DNA from: Ilyomonas sp963847085
Lineage (GTDB): Bacteria > Bacteroidota > Bacteroidia > Chitinophagales > Chitinophagaceae
Direction of reading: 5' to 3'
NCBI GenBank assembly: GCA_963847085.1
Contig: CAWJYO010000010.1
Coordinates: 248,001 to 312,000, forward strand
Length of the DNA stretch: 64,000 bases
Each line of letters begins with the position of its first letter. Position 1 is the first letter of the stretch. Below the pieces are notes generated by a model. That model was not told where the DNA came from. It saw only the letters and a list, made by a program, of their open reading frames with translations, and searched no databases. Positions 34,840 to 43,676 of this stretch are shown here, in pieces. Made by a program: the position numbers and the translations under genes.

Positions 34840-37334
34840 ATGAGATACATTTTTGTTTTTATCGCAATTTTATTTTGTTGCGTCTCTCACTCGCAGCTTC
34901 TTTCGCCCGAGCAATTTCTGGGTTATAAAATAGGAACGCACTACACGCCCACTTATAAAGTAGATGACTATTTCAAAGCGGTTGCAGCTGCAAAGCCTTC
35001 GATGGTGAAAGTTGAAAAATATGGCGAAACCAATGAACGGCGTGAACTGATGCTGGCTTATATTGCTACGCCCGAAAACCTGCAAAAGTTAGATGAGATT
35101 CGTAAAAACAATCTTCGCTTGTCCGGTTCATTGCAGGATGGTGTAGCTGCGCAAACAGCCAATGTTCCGGCAATTGTTTGGTTGAGTTATAACGTGCATG
35201 GCAACGAAACATCATCATCTGAAGCGGCTATGCTTACCTTGTTTGCGTTGGTGGATGATAACAATACGCAAACAAAACAATGGTTGAAAAATACGGTGGT
35301 TATTATAGATCCTTGTGTCAATCCCGATGGCAGAGACCGGTATATCAACTGGTTCAATTCTGTAGTTGGCGACAACATACAATGTGGCTCCGCAGGCAAG
35401 AGAGCATCATGAGCCGTGGCCGGGCGGAAGAAGCAATCATTATTACTTTGATTTGAACCGCGACTGGGCATGGCAAACCCAAACAGAAACTGTGCAGCGC
35501 ATGAAAAAGTACAACGAATGGCTGCCGCAAATTCATGTAGATTATCATGAGCAAGGCTACAACGCACCTTATTATTTTGCGCCTGCTGCAGAGCCTTATC
35601 ATCAGGCTATAACACAGTGGCAGCGAGACTTCCAGGTAACAATTGGTAAAAACAATGCTAAGTATTTTGATGCCAACGGATGGTTGTATTTTACCAAACA
35701 GATATTCGATTTGTTATATCCATCTTATGGCGATACTTATCCCATGTACAACGGCTCCATTGGTATGACATTCGAACAAGGCGGCATCGGTTCGGGGCTG
35801 GGTGTGAAGAAAGAAGATGGCGATACATTAACGCTATCAGATCGTGCTTTGCACCATTTTACCACCGGCATGTCAACCATCGAAATGGCTTCAGCAAATG
35901 CAGAAAAACTCATCAACGAATACAAGAAGTTCTTTACTGATGCTGCTAATGCGGTGAATACGCCTTATAAAACGTATGTGCTTACGGCTTCCGATAAAAA
36001 CAAACTGGCTGCTGTGGCTCAGTTGCTCAGCAACAATGGCATTCAATATGGCATCACATCAAACAAAAGTTTTAAAGGCTTTAATTATTTAACCGGCAAG
36101 GATGAAGACTATGTTGATGAAGGTTATCAATTGGCTGTATCAGCTTACCAGCCGCGTGGCACACTGGTTAGAGTTTTATTTGAACCGAAAAGCTTTTTGA
36201 ACGACTCTGCAACGTATGATATTACCGCATGGTCATTGCCTTATGTTTTCAATGTGAAAGCGTATGGCGTAAAAGAAAAGTTGTCTATACAAGCCAATTC
36301 CGCGGCTACTTCCGTCGCGCCTGTGCAAAGCAATTATGGCGTTATCATTCCTTATACTTCGTTCAACGCGGGCAAAGTGCTGGCTTATTTATTGTCTCAC
36401 AATGTAAAAGTTCGGTACAGCGATAAAAGCGTTTACCTATAACAAAAAGAACTACGATGCAGGAACATTGATAGTGTTGCGTGGCAACAACATAGCCAAC
36501 TGGAACGCTATTGTAAATAAAGCCTGCGATACGTTTAACGTTCAGGCAGAAGATGCGCAAACCGGCTTCGTTGAAAAAGGTTATGATTTTGGGTCTGAAA
36601 ATGTGCATTTTATCCGGCCTCCAAAAGTGGCGTTGGTAACCGGCAATCAAACATCTTCGCTGGGTGCAGGTGAAGTGTGGCATTTCTTTGATCAACAGCT
36701 TCATTATCCGGTTACATTAATTAATGCTGATGATTTGAATTACATTAATCTGAATGAATATAACGTGCTTATTTTTCCGGATGGAAACTATAAAGTATTT
36801 GATGACAATTCGCTTACTGAAAAATTAAAAGCTTTTGTAAGAACAGGAGGCAACATCATTGCGATGCAGGATGCAGTAACGAGAATGGCAGGTGGAGACT
36901 GGTATATAAAACAAAAAGAAGACAAAACAGATTCATCTGCCGACAGCTCGTATACATTATTAAAAAAGTATGGTGAACGAGATCTGAATGATCTGACCAC
37001 ATTTGTTCCGGGAACCATTTATAAGTTAGACATTGACAACACGCATCCATTGGCGTATGGTTATCCGGCTTATTATTACACATTAAAGCAGGATAAAAAT
37101 GTGTATTCGTTTTTAAAAGATGGATGGAATGTAGGTGTTTTAAAAAAGAACAATTATGTAGCTGGCTTTGTGGGCAGTAAAGCAAAGCCGCAAATCAAAG
37201 ATGGTGTTGTGTTTGGTGTGCAGGATGTGGGAAGAGGGCACATTATTTTTATGGCTGATGATCCCTTGTTTCGGGCGTTTTGGGAAGGCGGAAAACTGCT
37301 GTTTACAAACGCTGTTTTTATGATGGGTGAATAA
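34840..37334 (+). pseudogene. M14 family zinc carboxypeptidase, two +1 frameshifts
   Basis: Signal peptide MRYIFVFIAILFCCVSHSQL, then the M14 fold: zinc motif HGNETSSSEA with NVHGNE near residue 127, DPCVNPDGRDRYINWFNSV, then after the first break EHHEPWPGGRSNHYYFDLNR, VDYHEQGYNAPYYFAP (third zinc His and more) and GSIGMTFEQGGIGSG. The first break is GG at 35368-35369 (expected VVATTYNVAPQAREHH), the second AAAA at 36425-36428 (expected DKAFTYNKKNYDAGTLIV). Both are single inserted bases. Corrected length is about 830 residues, with a large C-terminal domain (GGNIIAMQDAVTRMAGGDWY; a glutamine-amidotransferase-like fold) ending NAVFMMGE. It would cleave peptides in the periplasm or outside the cell. 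Confidence 0.88.
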
Positions 37335-37348
37335 ATAGGTTTGTTTTT

Positions 37349-37400
37349 ACAATAAAAAATCCTGTAGGTAATTAAAAATATCTGCAGGATTTTTTATTGT
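37349..37400. terminator. Long bidirectional hairpin terminator
   Basis: CAATAAAAAATCCTGTAG (37350-37367) pairs with CTGCAGGATTTTTTATTG (37382-37399), 18 bp with one G-T pair, flanked by A/T runs. It lies between the convergent M14 and small membrane-protein genes. Confidence 0.85.
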
Positions 37401-37414
37401 ATGGGACAATTAGA

Positions 37415-37672
37415 TTACGCATTTCTGTCTTCCTTGTCGTGCCCCAACTGTTTCACCAGTTTGTTATAAATGCCGAGTAATAAAAACGGTGCTGCCCATT
37501 GACCTACAAACAAGCTTTCTTTCTTTTTTGTAGTGAATTGTAAAATGGCAGACACAGCCATGGAGCCAAAAGCTGCCCAAAGGAAAACATCGGAGGGAAT
37601 CTTTGCTGTTTGTTCTTCAATCGTTTTAGCAACGGGACCTTCTTTGTGTTCTGAATTGAAATCGGTGTTCAT
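37415..37672 (-). CDS. Small membrane protein of unknown function
   Basis: 85 residues from the ATG complementary to 37670-37672 (MNTDFNSEHKEGPVAKTIEE). After a polar N-terminus come two membrane segments, PSDVFLWAAFGSMAVSAILQ and FVGQWAAPFLLLGIYNKLVK, then a short polar tail. Not recognised with confidence, but similar short two-pass proteins are frequent in Chitinophagaceae. It converges on the M14 gene and diverges from YcxB. Confidence 0.7.
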   Translation of the reverse strand: MNTDFNSEHKEGPVAKTIEEQTAKIPSDVFLWAAFGSMAVSAILQFTTKKKESLFVGQWAAPFLLLGIYNKLVKQLGHDKEDRNA

Positions 37673-37791
37673 ATAGTTTATTTCTAATTCCAAATTCAAG
37701 TTTCTTGCCAAAGAAAATAGAGCCAATCATTTTTTGTATTTTCCTTTTTCTGGTTTTTATAAACACCGTTGAATACCTGTACTTTTGAAAC

Positions 37792-38268
37792 ATGCAGTTT
37801 AGTTTTTCATACGATAAAAAAAAGGTGATTCAAGGCTTGCGATACCACTTCATTACACGGAAGGAAATACGCATTTTAATTATATTGGTAAATGTGTTTG
37901 CCATTCTTTCGGCTTTTTTGTTTTACACGAAAAAAATACGTCCCGAACCGTTTTTATTAAGCAGTGTACTTTGGTTGTTTTTGATGGTAAGCTTTTGGTA
38001 CCTGCTGCCTTATACCATTTACCGGCGCTCGGTAACGTTTAAAGAAAGCTTTACCATTTTCTTTTTTGAACGGCAGGTGCGGTTAAAAAATGCCAGAGGT
38101 TATGTGGATTGGAACTGGAGCGATTTTCAATTGTTTTTTGAAAGCCCCAATTTTTTCCATTTGTATTTTTCTACACGGTCTTTTTTTCTTTTGCCAAAAG
38201 AAAATTTAGATACTGAAACGATACAAGCTTTACGAACCTTGCTGAACAATCATATCAAGAGGAAATAG
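37792..38268 (+). CDS. YcxB-like membrane protein
   Basis: 158 residues: an N-terminal polar stretch, two membrane segments (IRILIILVNVFAILSAFLFY; LLSSVLWLFLMVSFWYLLPY), then a C-terminal domain with SVTFKESFTIFFFERQVRLK, YVDWNWSDFQLFFESPNFF and STRSFFLLPKENL. This order is that of the YcxB-like family (PF14317), whose role is unknown. An AGCTATGAGC-type element starts at the 3' end. Confidence 0.82.
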   Translation: MQFSFSYDKKKVIQGLRYHFITRKEIRILIILVNVFAILSAFLFYTKKIRPEPFLLSSVLWLFLMVSFWYLLPYTIYRRSVTFKESFTIFFFERQVRLKNARGYVDWNWSDFQLFFESPNFFHLYFSTRSFFLLPKENLDTETIQALRTLLNNHIKRK

Positions 38269-38366
38269 CTGTGAGCTACGAGCTATTAGCTTCGAGTGAA
38301 AAAAGCGGCAAAAACAAACCTGTTTACAACTCATAGTTCAAAGCTCATGGCTCATAGCTTATAGCC
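38266..38366. repeat. AGCTATGAGC-type palindromic element, copy 2
   Basis: The left arm TAGCTGTGAGCTACGAGC pairs imperfectly with the right arm ending GCTCATGGCTCATAGC. The loop has GAAAAAAGCGGCAAAAACAA and ACCTG, the reverse complement of the loop word seen at 5015-5045. It lies between the convergent YcxB and GNAT genes. Confidence 0.75.
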
Positions 38367-38797
38367 TAACACAATTCTTTCTCCATTTTATAATGTGGCA
38401 GCGATACTTCTGTAAATTCCTTTCCTGTTTTTTTATATCCTAATTTCTCATAAAAACCAACAGCCGTTTTTCGGGCGTGCATACAAATTTTTGTAAAGCC
38501 TCGGTCTCTTGCAATGTTCTCTGCAAACTGCATTAAGCATTTACCAATGCCGCTTCTTTGCATGCCTTGCAACACTGCCATTTGCCGTAACCTCACTTCA
38601 TTTGCACCTGTTTTTGTAAGCAGGCAACAACCTTCCAAATGACCATCATCAAAACAGCCAATCAAAATATCATCTTTTTCTTTCTCCAGTTCTTCAGGTG
38701 AAAACTCCAAACCCAGTGGTTTGCGCAAAATGGCGTACCGCAATTTCACCATTTCGGTGTATTGAGGCGAGCCGTGGTCAATAATTTTAAGAGCCAT
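38366..38797 (-). CDS. GNAT family N-acetyltransferase
   Basis: 143 residues of GNAT fold: MALKIIDHGSPQYTEMVKLR at the start, LRYAILRKPLGLEFSPEELE, then the acetyl-CoA site LRQMAVLQGMQRSGIGKCLM (Q/RxxGxG/A) and the C-terminal FYEKLGYKKTGKEFTE. This is the ElaA-like or YjcF group. Substrate unknown. It ends at the right edge of a palindromic element and is transcribed away from acpP. Confidence 0.9.
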   Translation of the reverse strand: MALKIIDHGSPQYTEMVKLRYAILRKPLGLEFSPEELEKEKDDILIGCFDDGHLEGCCLLTKTGANEVRLRQMAVLQGMQRSGIGKCLMQFAENIARDRGFTKICMHARKTAVGFYEKLGYKKTGKEFTEVSLPHYKMEKELC

Positions 38798-39122
38798 AGC
38801 CGGTGTAATTTAGTTGATAAACAAAGTAAGTTGAGAACCGAAAAACAGGATGCTGCGCGTGTGCAATCGTTTGTGATATGGAATGGCAGCGTTTCAAAAT
38901 TACAGCGTTTATTTTATTTTTCAGCAAGCCAAAGCAACCTTTTTAACCAGGCGTATGTCTTTTCGGCAAACTATTTCCATGCAGGTATGTATTGAGGGTT
39001 ATTTATTCGGGTATGAAAAATCTGTCAGGTGAATTTGAGTAACTGTATAATAAAAAGATATGCCTTGTTTTGAAACGCTATAAAAACAAATTTTATAACC
39101 TGCAAAAAAACAAAGCAGTTCA
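38798..39122. other. Spacer, no gene supported
   Basis: About 325 bases between the divergent GNAT and acpP genes. A small open frame (38762-38995) overlaps the GNAT gene on the other strand and has no family pattern. The right part is very AT-rich and leads into the acpP promoter at 39123-39151. Confidence 0.5.
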
Positions 39123-39151
39123 TTGTTGATTAAACAAAAAACATATTTTTG
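39123..39151 (+). promoter_or_regulatory. acpP promoter
   Basis: TTG at 39123-39125 and TATTTTTG at 39144-39151 (exact TAnnTTTG), 18 bases apart. The start codon is 25 bases downstream of the -7 box. This is a good match to the Bacteroidota consensus. Confidence 0.7.
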
Positions 39152-39175
39152 CCGCCGTAACTAAAAATATTTACA

Positions 39176-39412
39176 ATGTCAGACATCGCAACAAGAGTTA
39201 AAAAAATCATTGTTGACAAATTAGGCGTAGATGAAGCCGAAGTAACCAATGAAGCATCATTCACCAACGATTTAGGCGCCGATTCACTGGATACCGTTGA
39301 ATTGATTATGGAATTTGAAAAGGAATTTAATATTTCGATTCCCGACGAGCAGGCTGAGACTATTACTACCGTGGGTCAGGCAGTAACTTATTTAGAAGAA
39401 CACGCAAAATAA
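39176..39412 (+). CDS. acpP: Acyl carrier protein
   Basis: 78 residues: MSDIATRVKKIIVDKLGVDE, then GADSLDTVELIMEFEKEFNI. Ser37 in the DSL motif carries the 4'-phosphopantetheine arm that holds growing fatty acyl chains. The protein is acidic and cytoplasmic, as in all bacteria. It is the first gene of acpP-fabF-rnc, the usual order in Bacteroidota. A terminator-like hairpin follows it at 39443-39491, which would keep its level above that of fabF. Confidence 0.97.
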   Translation: MSDIATRVKKIIVDKLGVDEAEVTNEASFTNDLGADSLDTVELIMEFEKEFNISIPDEQAETITTVGQAVTYLEEHAK

Positions 39413-39442
39413 GCACTGACAGCAACTTTACTCACATAACAC

Positions 39443-39491
39443 AATCCGCCTTTGTTCATACTTTTTACAAGCGTGCAAAGGCGGATTTATT
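39443..39491 (+). terminator. Attenuator-like hairpin between acpP and fabF
   Basis: AATCCGCCTTTG (39443-39454) pairs with CAAAGGCGGATT (39476-39487), 12 bp perfect, loop 21, followed by TATTTC. The T run is weak, so read-through to fabF is likely. Confidence 0.7.
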
Positions 39492-39515
39492 TCATTCATA
39501 AAAACAGCTTTGCAC

Positions 39516-40769
39516 ATGCAATTAAAAAGAGTAGTGGTTACCGGCCTGGGTGCGCTTACGCCGCTTGGCAACACCGTAACCGATTACTGGAATGGCTTGC
39601 AGAACGGCGTTTCGGGAGCTGACTACATTACGCAGTTTGATGCTTCTAAATTTAAAACCCGCTTCGCGTGCGAAGTAAAAGGCTTTGAACCCACCCAATT
39701 TTTGGAAAAGAAAGAAGCCCGAAAAATTGACCGCTTTACGCAACTGGCATTAGGTGCCTCCGATATGGCAATGAAGGATGCAGGATTGAATAAAGACAAC
39801 ATTGACCCTGACAGAATTGGTGTTGTCTTTGCAAGCGGCATCGGTGGGATTTTGACATTTCAGCAAGAAGTTATAGATTTTGCCAGAGGCAATGGCACAC
39901 CCCGCTTTAATCCTTTCTTCATACCTAAAATGATATTGGACATTGCCGCAGGCCAAATTTCAATGCGGCACAATTTGCGGGGCCCCAACTTCGCTGTAGT
40001 AAGTGCTTGCGCCAGCAGTACCAATGCCATTATTGAAGCTTTTAATTTGCTGCGTCTGGGCAAAGCTGATATTATTCTTTCAGGCGGTAGTGAAGCGGTG
40101 ATCTGCGAAGCTGGTGTGGGTGGCTTTAACGCTATGAAAGCCATGAGCGAACGCAACGATGATCCCAAGACGGCAAGCCGCCCTTATGATAAAGACCGTG
40201 ATGGTTTTGTGATGGGAGAAGCCGCTGCTGTGTTGGTTTTGGAAACGCTGGAACATGCACAGGCACGCGGCGCTACAATTTATTGTGAGATTGGCGGCGG
40301 CGGAGCAACGGCTGATGCCTTTCATATTACAGCTCCGCATCCTGAAGGTTTGGGTGCGCGCAATGTGATGCTGGCAGCTTTAAGCGATGCTGGTATGTTG
40401 CCCGATGAAATTGACTACATCAACACGCATGGAACATCAACACCATTAGGCGATGGTGCCGAAGTAAAAGCTATCATGAATGTGTTTGGTGATCATGCGT
40501 ATAACTTAAATATCAGTTCAACCAAAAGCATGACGGGACATTGTCTTGGTGCTGCCGGTGCTATAGAAGCCATTGCCTGCATCATGGCAGTTTATCAGGA
40601 TATAGTGCCACCAACCATCAATCATTTTACTGATGACCCTGAACTCGATCCCAAACTCAACTTCACTTTTAATGTAGCGCAAGGCCGTACAGTGCGTGCT
40701 GCTTTAAGCAATACGTTTGGTTTCGGCGGTCATAATGCTGCTGTAATTGTAAAGAAATTTGTAGCTTAA
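39516..40769 (+). CDS. fabF: 3-oxoacyl-[acyl-carrier-protein] synthase II
   Basis: 417 residues from the ATG at 39516 (MQLKRVVVTGLGALTPLGNT). FabF condenses malonyl-ACP with acyl-ACP in fatty-acid elongation and is cytoplasmic. The catalytic triad is visible: Cys165 in VVSACASSTNA, His in THGTSTPLGD near 305 and His in SMTGHCLGAAG near 341. The ketosynthase fold and length are normal. Just downstream, 4 bases away, rnc begins with GTG. Confidence 0.97.
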   Translation: MQLKRVVVTGLGALTPLGNTVTDYWNGLQNGVSGADYITQFDASKFKTRFACEVKGFEPTQFLEKKEARKIDRFTQLALGASDMAMKDAGLNKDNIDPDRIGVVFASGIGGILTFQQEVIDFARGNGTPRFNPFFIPKMILDIAAGQISMRHNLRGPNFAVVSACASSTNAIIEAFNLLRLGKADIILSGGSEAVICEAGVGGFNAMKAMSERNDDPKTASRPYDKDRDGFVMGEAAAVLVLETLEHAQARGATIYCEIGGGGATADAFHITAPHPEGLGARNVMLAALSDAGMLPDEIDYINTHGTSTPLGDGAEVKAIMNVFGDHAYNLNISSTKSMTGHCLGAAGAIEAIACIMAVYQDIVPPTINHFTDDPELDPKLNFTFNVAQGRTVRAALSNTFGFGGHNAAVIVKKFVA

Positions 40770-40773
40770 CGCA

Positions 40774-41490
40774 GTGCAAAAACTAAGCAAGCTGTTACGG
40801 AAAATTTTTAAGCCGCGTAAGCCCACTTTACAGGATAATATTCGCAATGTGCTGGGCGTAAAACCCGGCAGAATTTTCTTGTATCAAACCGCACTCAGCC
40901 ATCGCTCGGTAAAAGAGGGCGCTGATGAAAACAATGAACGCCTGGAGTATCTGGGCGATGCGGTGTTAAGCACCATTGTGGCGGATTATCTTTTTAAACG
41001 TTATCCTTATAAAGGCGAAGGTTTTTTAACCGAGATGCGCAGCAAAATGGTAAACCGCCAAAAGATGAACGATGTGGCGGTGAAGATGGGCATCAAAAAA
41101 ATTACCATTTACAACAAGTTTGATAATGCGCTGAAAGGCAGCCAGATTTTTGGCAATACACTCGAAGCCGTAGTTGGTGCCATCTACTTAGATAAAGGTT
41201 ACCTGAAAACTAAAAACTGGGTGCTGAAACACATGGTCATTCCGCACTTGTATGTTGACGATTTGGAATTGATAGATATTAACCTCAAAAACAAACTCAT
41301 TGGCTGGGCCACGAAAAACGGCAAAGCACTTGAATTTGAAACGATTGAAGAACGCCTCGAAAGTGGCAGGCGCGTGTTTGTAATTGCCGCAGTTTTAGAT
41401 GGTGAAAACATTGCCCAGGGCAAAGGCTTCAATAAAAAAGATGCGAGCCAGATAGCGGCACAGTTGGCAATTGAGAAGCTGAAATTGTAG
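40774..41490 (+). CDS. rnc: Ribonuclease III
   Basis: 238 residues from the GTG at 40774 (MQKLSKLLRKIFKPRKPTLQ). The signature NERLEYLGDAVL is at residues 54-65, with the second acidic pair in FGNTLEAVVGAIYLDKGY. The C-terminal double-stranded-RNA-binding domain covers about residues 166-236 (NGKALEFETIEERLESGRRV; KKDASQIAAQLAIEKLKL). It cuts double-stranded RNA, including rRNA precursors. The start lies 4 bases after the fabF stop, so both are translated from one mRNA. Confidence 0.96.
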   Translation: MQKLSKLLRKIFKPRKPTLQDNIRNVLGVKPGRIFLYQTALSHRSVKEGADENNERLEYLGDAVLSTIVADYLFKRYPYKGEGFLTEMRSKMVNRQKMNDVAVKMGIKKITIYNKFDNALKGSQIFGNTLEAVVGAIYLDKGYLKTKNWVLKHMVIPHLYVDDLELIDINLKNKLIGWATKNGKALEFETIEERLESGRRVFVIAAVLDGENIAQGKGFNKKDASQIAAQLAIEKLKL

Positions 41491-41561
41491 TGCGATTTCA
41501 AACACCTATCAACATTTATAACCAATATTAGATTATACCCAACACAACTGCTTGTTCTTTT

Positions 41562-42540
41562 ATGATTTCTAAATTCAGTATTTTTTGTTTTGTCATTTTT
41601 TTGTTTGAAAGCACTTTTGTTTTTGCCCAAATTTCTATCCATACAAAAGATGGTTTGCCAATTTTGAATAAAAAGCATTGGTAAATAACTGCCTAAACTC
41701 ACTTCATAAAGACAGAAACGATAGTGTGGCTTTGGCAATATGCGATTGCCAGGTAAGCAAACTTGATAAGCGATTTACAACAAAGCAATACCGACAACAT
41801 ACCTCAGGTGGCATTGTTGATGTTTCAGCTTTAATTCGTGAAGACAGTTCGCTGCAACAACAGGTAAACGATTGCTATACCAACTCTGGCAAAACCATTT
41901 TAATGCAAGCTGAAGGTTTTGAAGATGAATTTATTTCGGGTTGTAAGAAAAACCTTCGTACCAACTCGAAGAAACAATTAGATGAAGCAAGGCTAACAAA
42001 ATTCTGTCAATGCCAATTGCAGATGGTGAAAACTAAACAACTGACTGACGCCGATATGGCAACATTATCTAACCCCAATTCTCTTTTGTTTTTGAAACAA
42101 TGTACACTTGTGGCGACCCGTTTAAAGATAAAGATGAAAATAATAATCAAAGGGACGAAGCTTCTGTACAGGATATTTCAGGTCCATTATCTGATACGGT
42201 TCCTGTTTTGAATTTGGACGGAATGACCTACATAAAAGTAAAAACCGGAAGCTTGTCTCAGTTCTGGTTGTTTGATACCGGTGCTTCCGACTTACTCATT
42301 AACAATAGCATGGAAGCCCAGTTAAAGAAGGAAGGCATTATTACAAACGATAATTACCTTGGTATTGGTGAATATGAAATGGCAAACGGTATGATAGATA
42401 CGTGTCGCAGATACAAAATAAACAACGTGCGTTTTGGTAAATATTCGTTGAACAATATCGTAGTAGCAGTAACAGATAAAGGAAAACGTATCATTGTAGG
42501 CAAAGCTCTATTAAACAAATTCAGCCATATTGGTCAATAG
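41562..42540 (+). pseudogene. Secreted retropepsin-like aspartic protease, two frameshifts
   Basis: The ATG at 41562 gives signal peptide MISKFSIFCFVIFLFESTFV (ending FAQ). The frame is broken near 41665-41675 (an A run: one A missing, expected NKKALVNNCLNSL) and near 42090 (a T run: one T missing, expected LLFFETMYTCGDPFKDKD). Corrected, the protein has about 325 residues: a Cys-rich N-terminal part (CDCQVSKLDKRF, GCKKNLRTNSKKQ, FCQCQLQMVKTKQL) and a C-terminal aspartic protease domain with FWLFDTGASDLLINNSM and the later IIVGKALLNKF. One DTGA motif per chain means it acts as a dimer, as in retropepsins. Substrate unknown; exported to the periplasm. Confidence 0.78.
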
Positions 42541-42695
42541 ATAACCAAAAAGCCTGTCTCGTTCTATCGAAATAATGATTTGTAAATTCATATAAACTGA
42601 TTAGGCGCCTGCTTTTGCTAAAGCCGGTTACTCTTATATATTGTAAACTACTTTCATTTACTATTATATCTTCCCCAAACATATTTTGAACTCAC

Positions 42696-42703
42696 TACTT
42701 TTG
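42696..42703 (+). promoter_or_regulatory. Candidate -7 box of the MlaF-like gene
   Basis: TACTTTTG fits TAnnTTTG exactly and lies 26 bases before the ATG at 42730. No TTG is found at the usual distance upstream. Confidence 0.4.
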
Positions 42704-42729
42704 CTCCATTCTATTTTAAGAAAATAACT

Positions 42730-43509
42730 ATGCTCACACTGAAAAATGTAAGTAAAAGTTTTGGTGATAAGAAGATATTGAACAGCGTAAACCTAACGTT
42801 GCAAACGGGCAAATGTAACCTTATCATTGGCTCGAGCGGAAGCGGAAAAACAGTGTTGATGAAAGTGATGATTGGTTTATTAAAGGCCGACGCGGGTGAG
42901 ATTTGCTATGATGATCAGGACATGGTAAAAATGAATGAAGAAGAACGTAAAAATCTGCGTCAGCAAATTGGTATGTTGTTTCAGGGCTCGGCTTTGTTCG
43001 ATTCCAAAAATGTAGAAAGCAATGTAATGTTTCCGCTGGAAATGTTTACTAACATGACGTATCGCGAACGAAAGAAGCGCGTAAACGAAGTGCTTGCCAA
43101 AGTGAATTTAAAAGATGTAAATAAAAAATACCCGGCCGAAATCAGCGGTGGCATGATGAAGCGCGTGGGCATTGCGCGTGCCATTGTTTTAAACCCAAAA
43201 TATTTGTTTTGCGATGAACCCAATTCTGGTCTTGATCCGCAAACATCCGGCTTGATTGATGAGCTGATTCATGACATCACAACTGAATACAACATGACCA
43301 CCATCATTAACACGCACGACATGAACAGTGTGATGACCATTGGCGACCATATCCTTTACATGACAGATGGCAATAAGCAATGGGAAGGCACGAAGGATGA
43401 TATTATTTACAGCAAAAACAAACGCCTGAACGAATTTATTTTTGCATCGGAATTTTTACAGGATGCAAAAGATAAAAGAATTGAAGACGCCGAAGCGGAG
43501 AAGAGATGA
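42730..43509 (+). CDS. MlaF-like ABC transporter ATP-binding protein
   Basis: 259 residues. Walker A GSSGSGKT at 34-41, signature ISGGMMKRVGIARAI near 137, Walker B LFCDEPNSGLDP near 158, and the H-loop in TTIINTHDMNSVM. This matches MlaF/MkL proteins that power retrograde phospholipid transport or uptake of toluene-like compounds with an MlaE permease. Here no MlaE or MlaD gene is next to it, which is unusual; the neighbours are a retropepsin-like gene and an XRE regulator. The partner permease must be elsewhere. Confidence 0.92.
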   Translation: MLTLKNVSKSFGDKKILNSVNLTLQTGKCNLIIGSSGSGKTVLMKVMIGLLKADAGEICYDDQDMVKMNEEERKNLRQQIGMLFQGSALFDSKNVESNVMFPLEMFTNMTYRERKKRVNEVLAKVNLKDVNKKYPAEISGGMMKRVGIARAIVLNPKYLFCDEPNSGLDPQTSGLIDELIHDITTEYNMTTIINTHDMNSVMTIGDHILYMTDGNKQWEGTKDDIIYSKNKRLNEFIFASEFLQDAKDKRIEDAEAEKR

Positions 43510-43514
43510 AACTC

Positions 43515-43614
43515 TATTTGAACCACTACGTCATAAAGAGTAGAAGTTACACGAAGGTTTCTTTTACTATTCTCTGTGAACTTTGTATTCTTCCTTTCTT
43601 CGTGGTTCAAAAAC
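43515..43614. repeat. 'CCACGAAG'-type palindromic repeat, copy 1
   Basis: TTTGAACCACTACGTC at the left pairs imperfectly with the right end CTTCGTGGTTCAAA, and inner GAAGTTACACGAAGG pairs weakly with CTTTGTATTCTTCC. It occupies most of the spacer between MlaF and the XRE gene. Confidence 0.65.
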
Positions 43615-43628
43615 TTCAAAAATATTTT

Positions 43629-43672
43629 TTTGATTCACTAAATTAATTAGTATTTTGCGTGCTAAATTAATT
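43629..43672 (+). promoter_or_regulatory. Promoter and direct-repeat operator of the XRE/S24 gene
   Basis: TTTG at 43629-43632, then 18 bases, then TATTTTG at 43651-43657 (one base short of TAnnTTTG). Two exact 11-base direct repeats CTAAATTAATT lie at 43638-43648 and 43662-43672, 24 bases apart, one between the promoter boxes and one just before the ATG. Confidence 0.6.
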
Positions 43673-43676
43673 GGTT

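Noticed and set aside
37349..37400. Small RNA gene in the M14 spacer hairpin
   Set aside because: The position between convergent genes and A/T flanks fit a bidirectional terminator better.
38762..38995. Plus-strand open frame of 77 residues upstream of acpP
   Set aside because: It overlaps the GNAT start on the other strand and has no recognisable pattern or leader.
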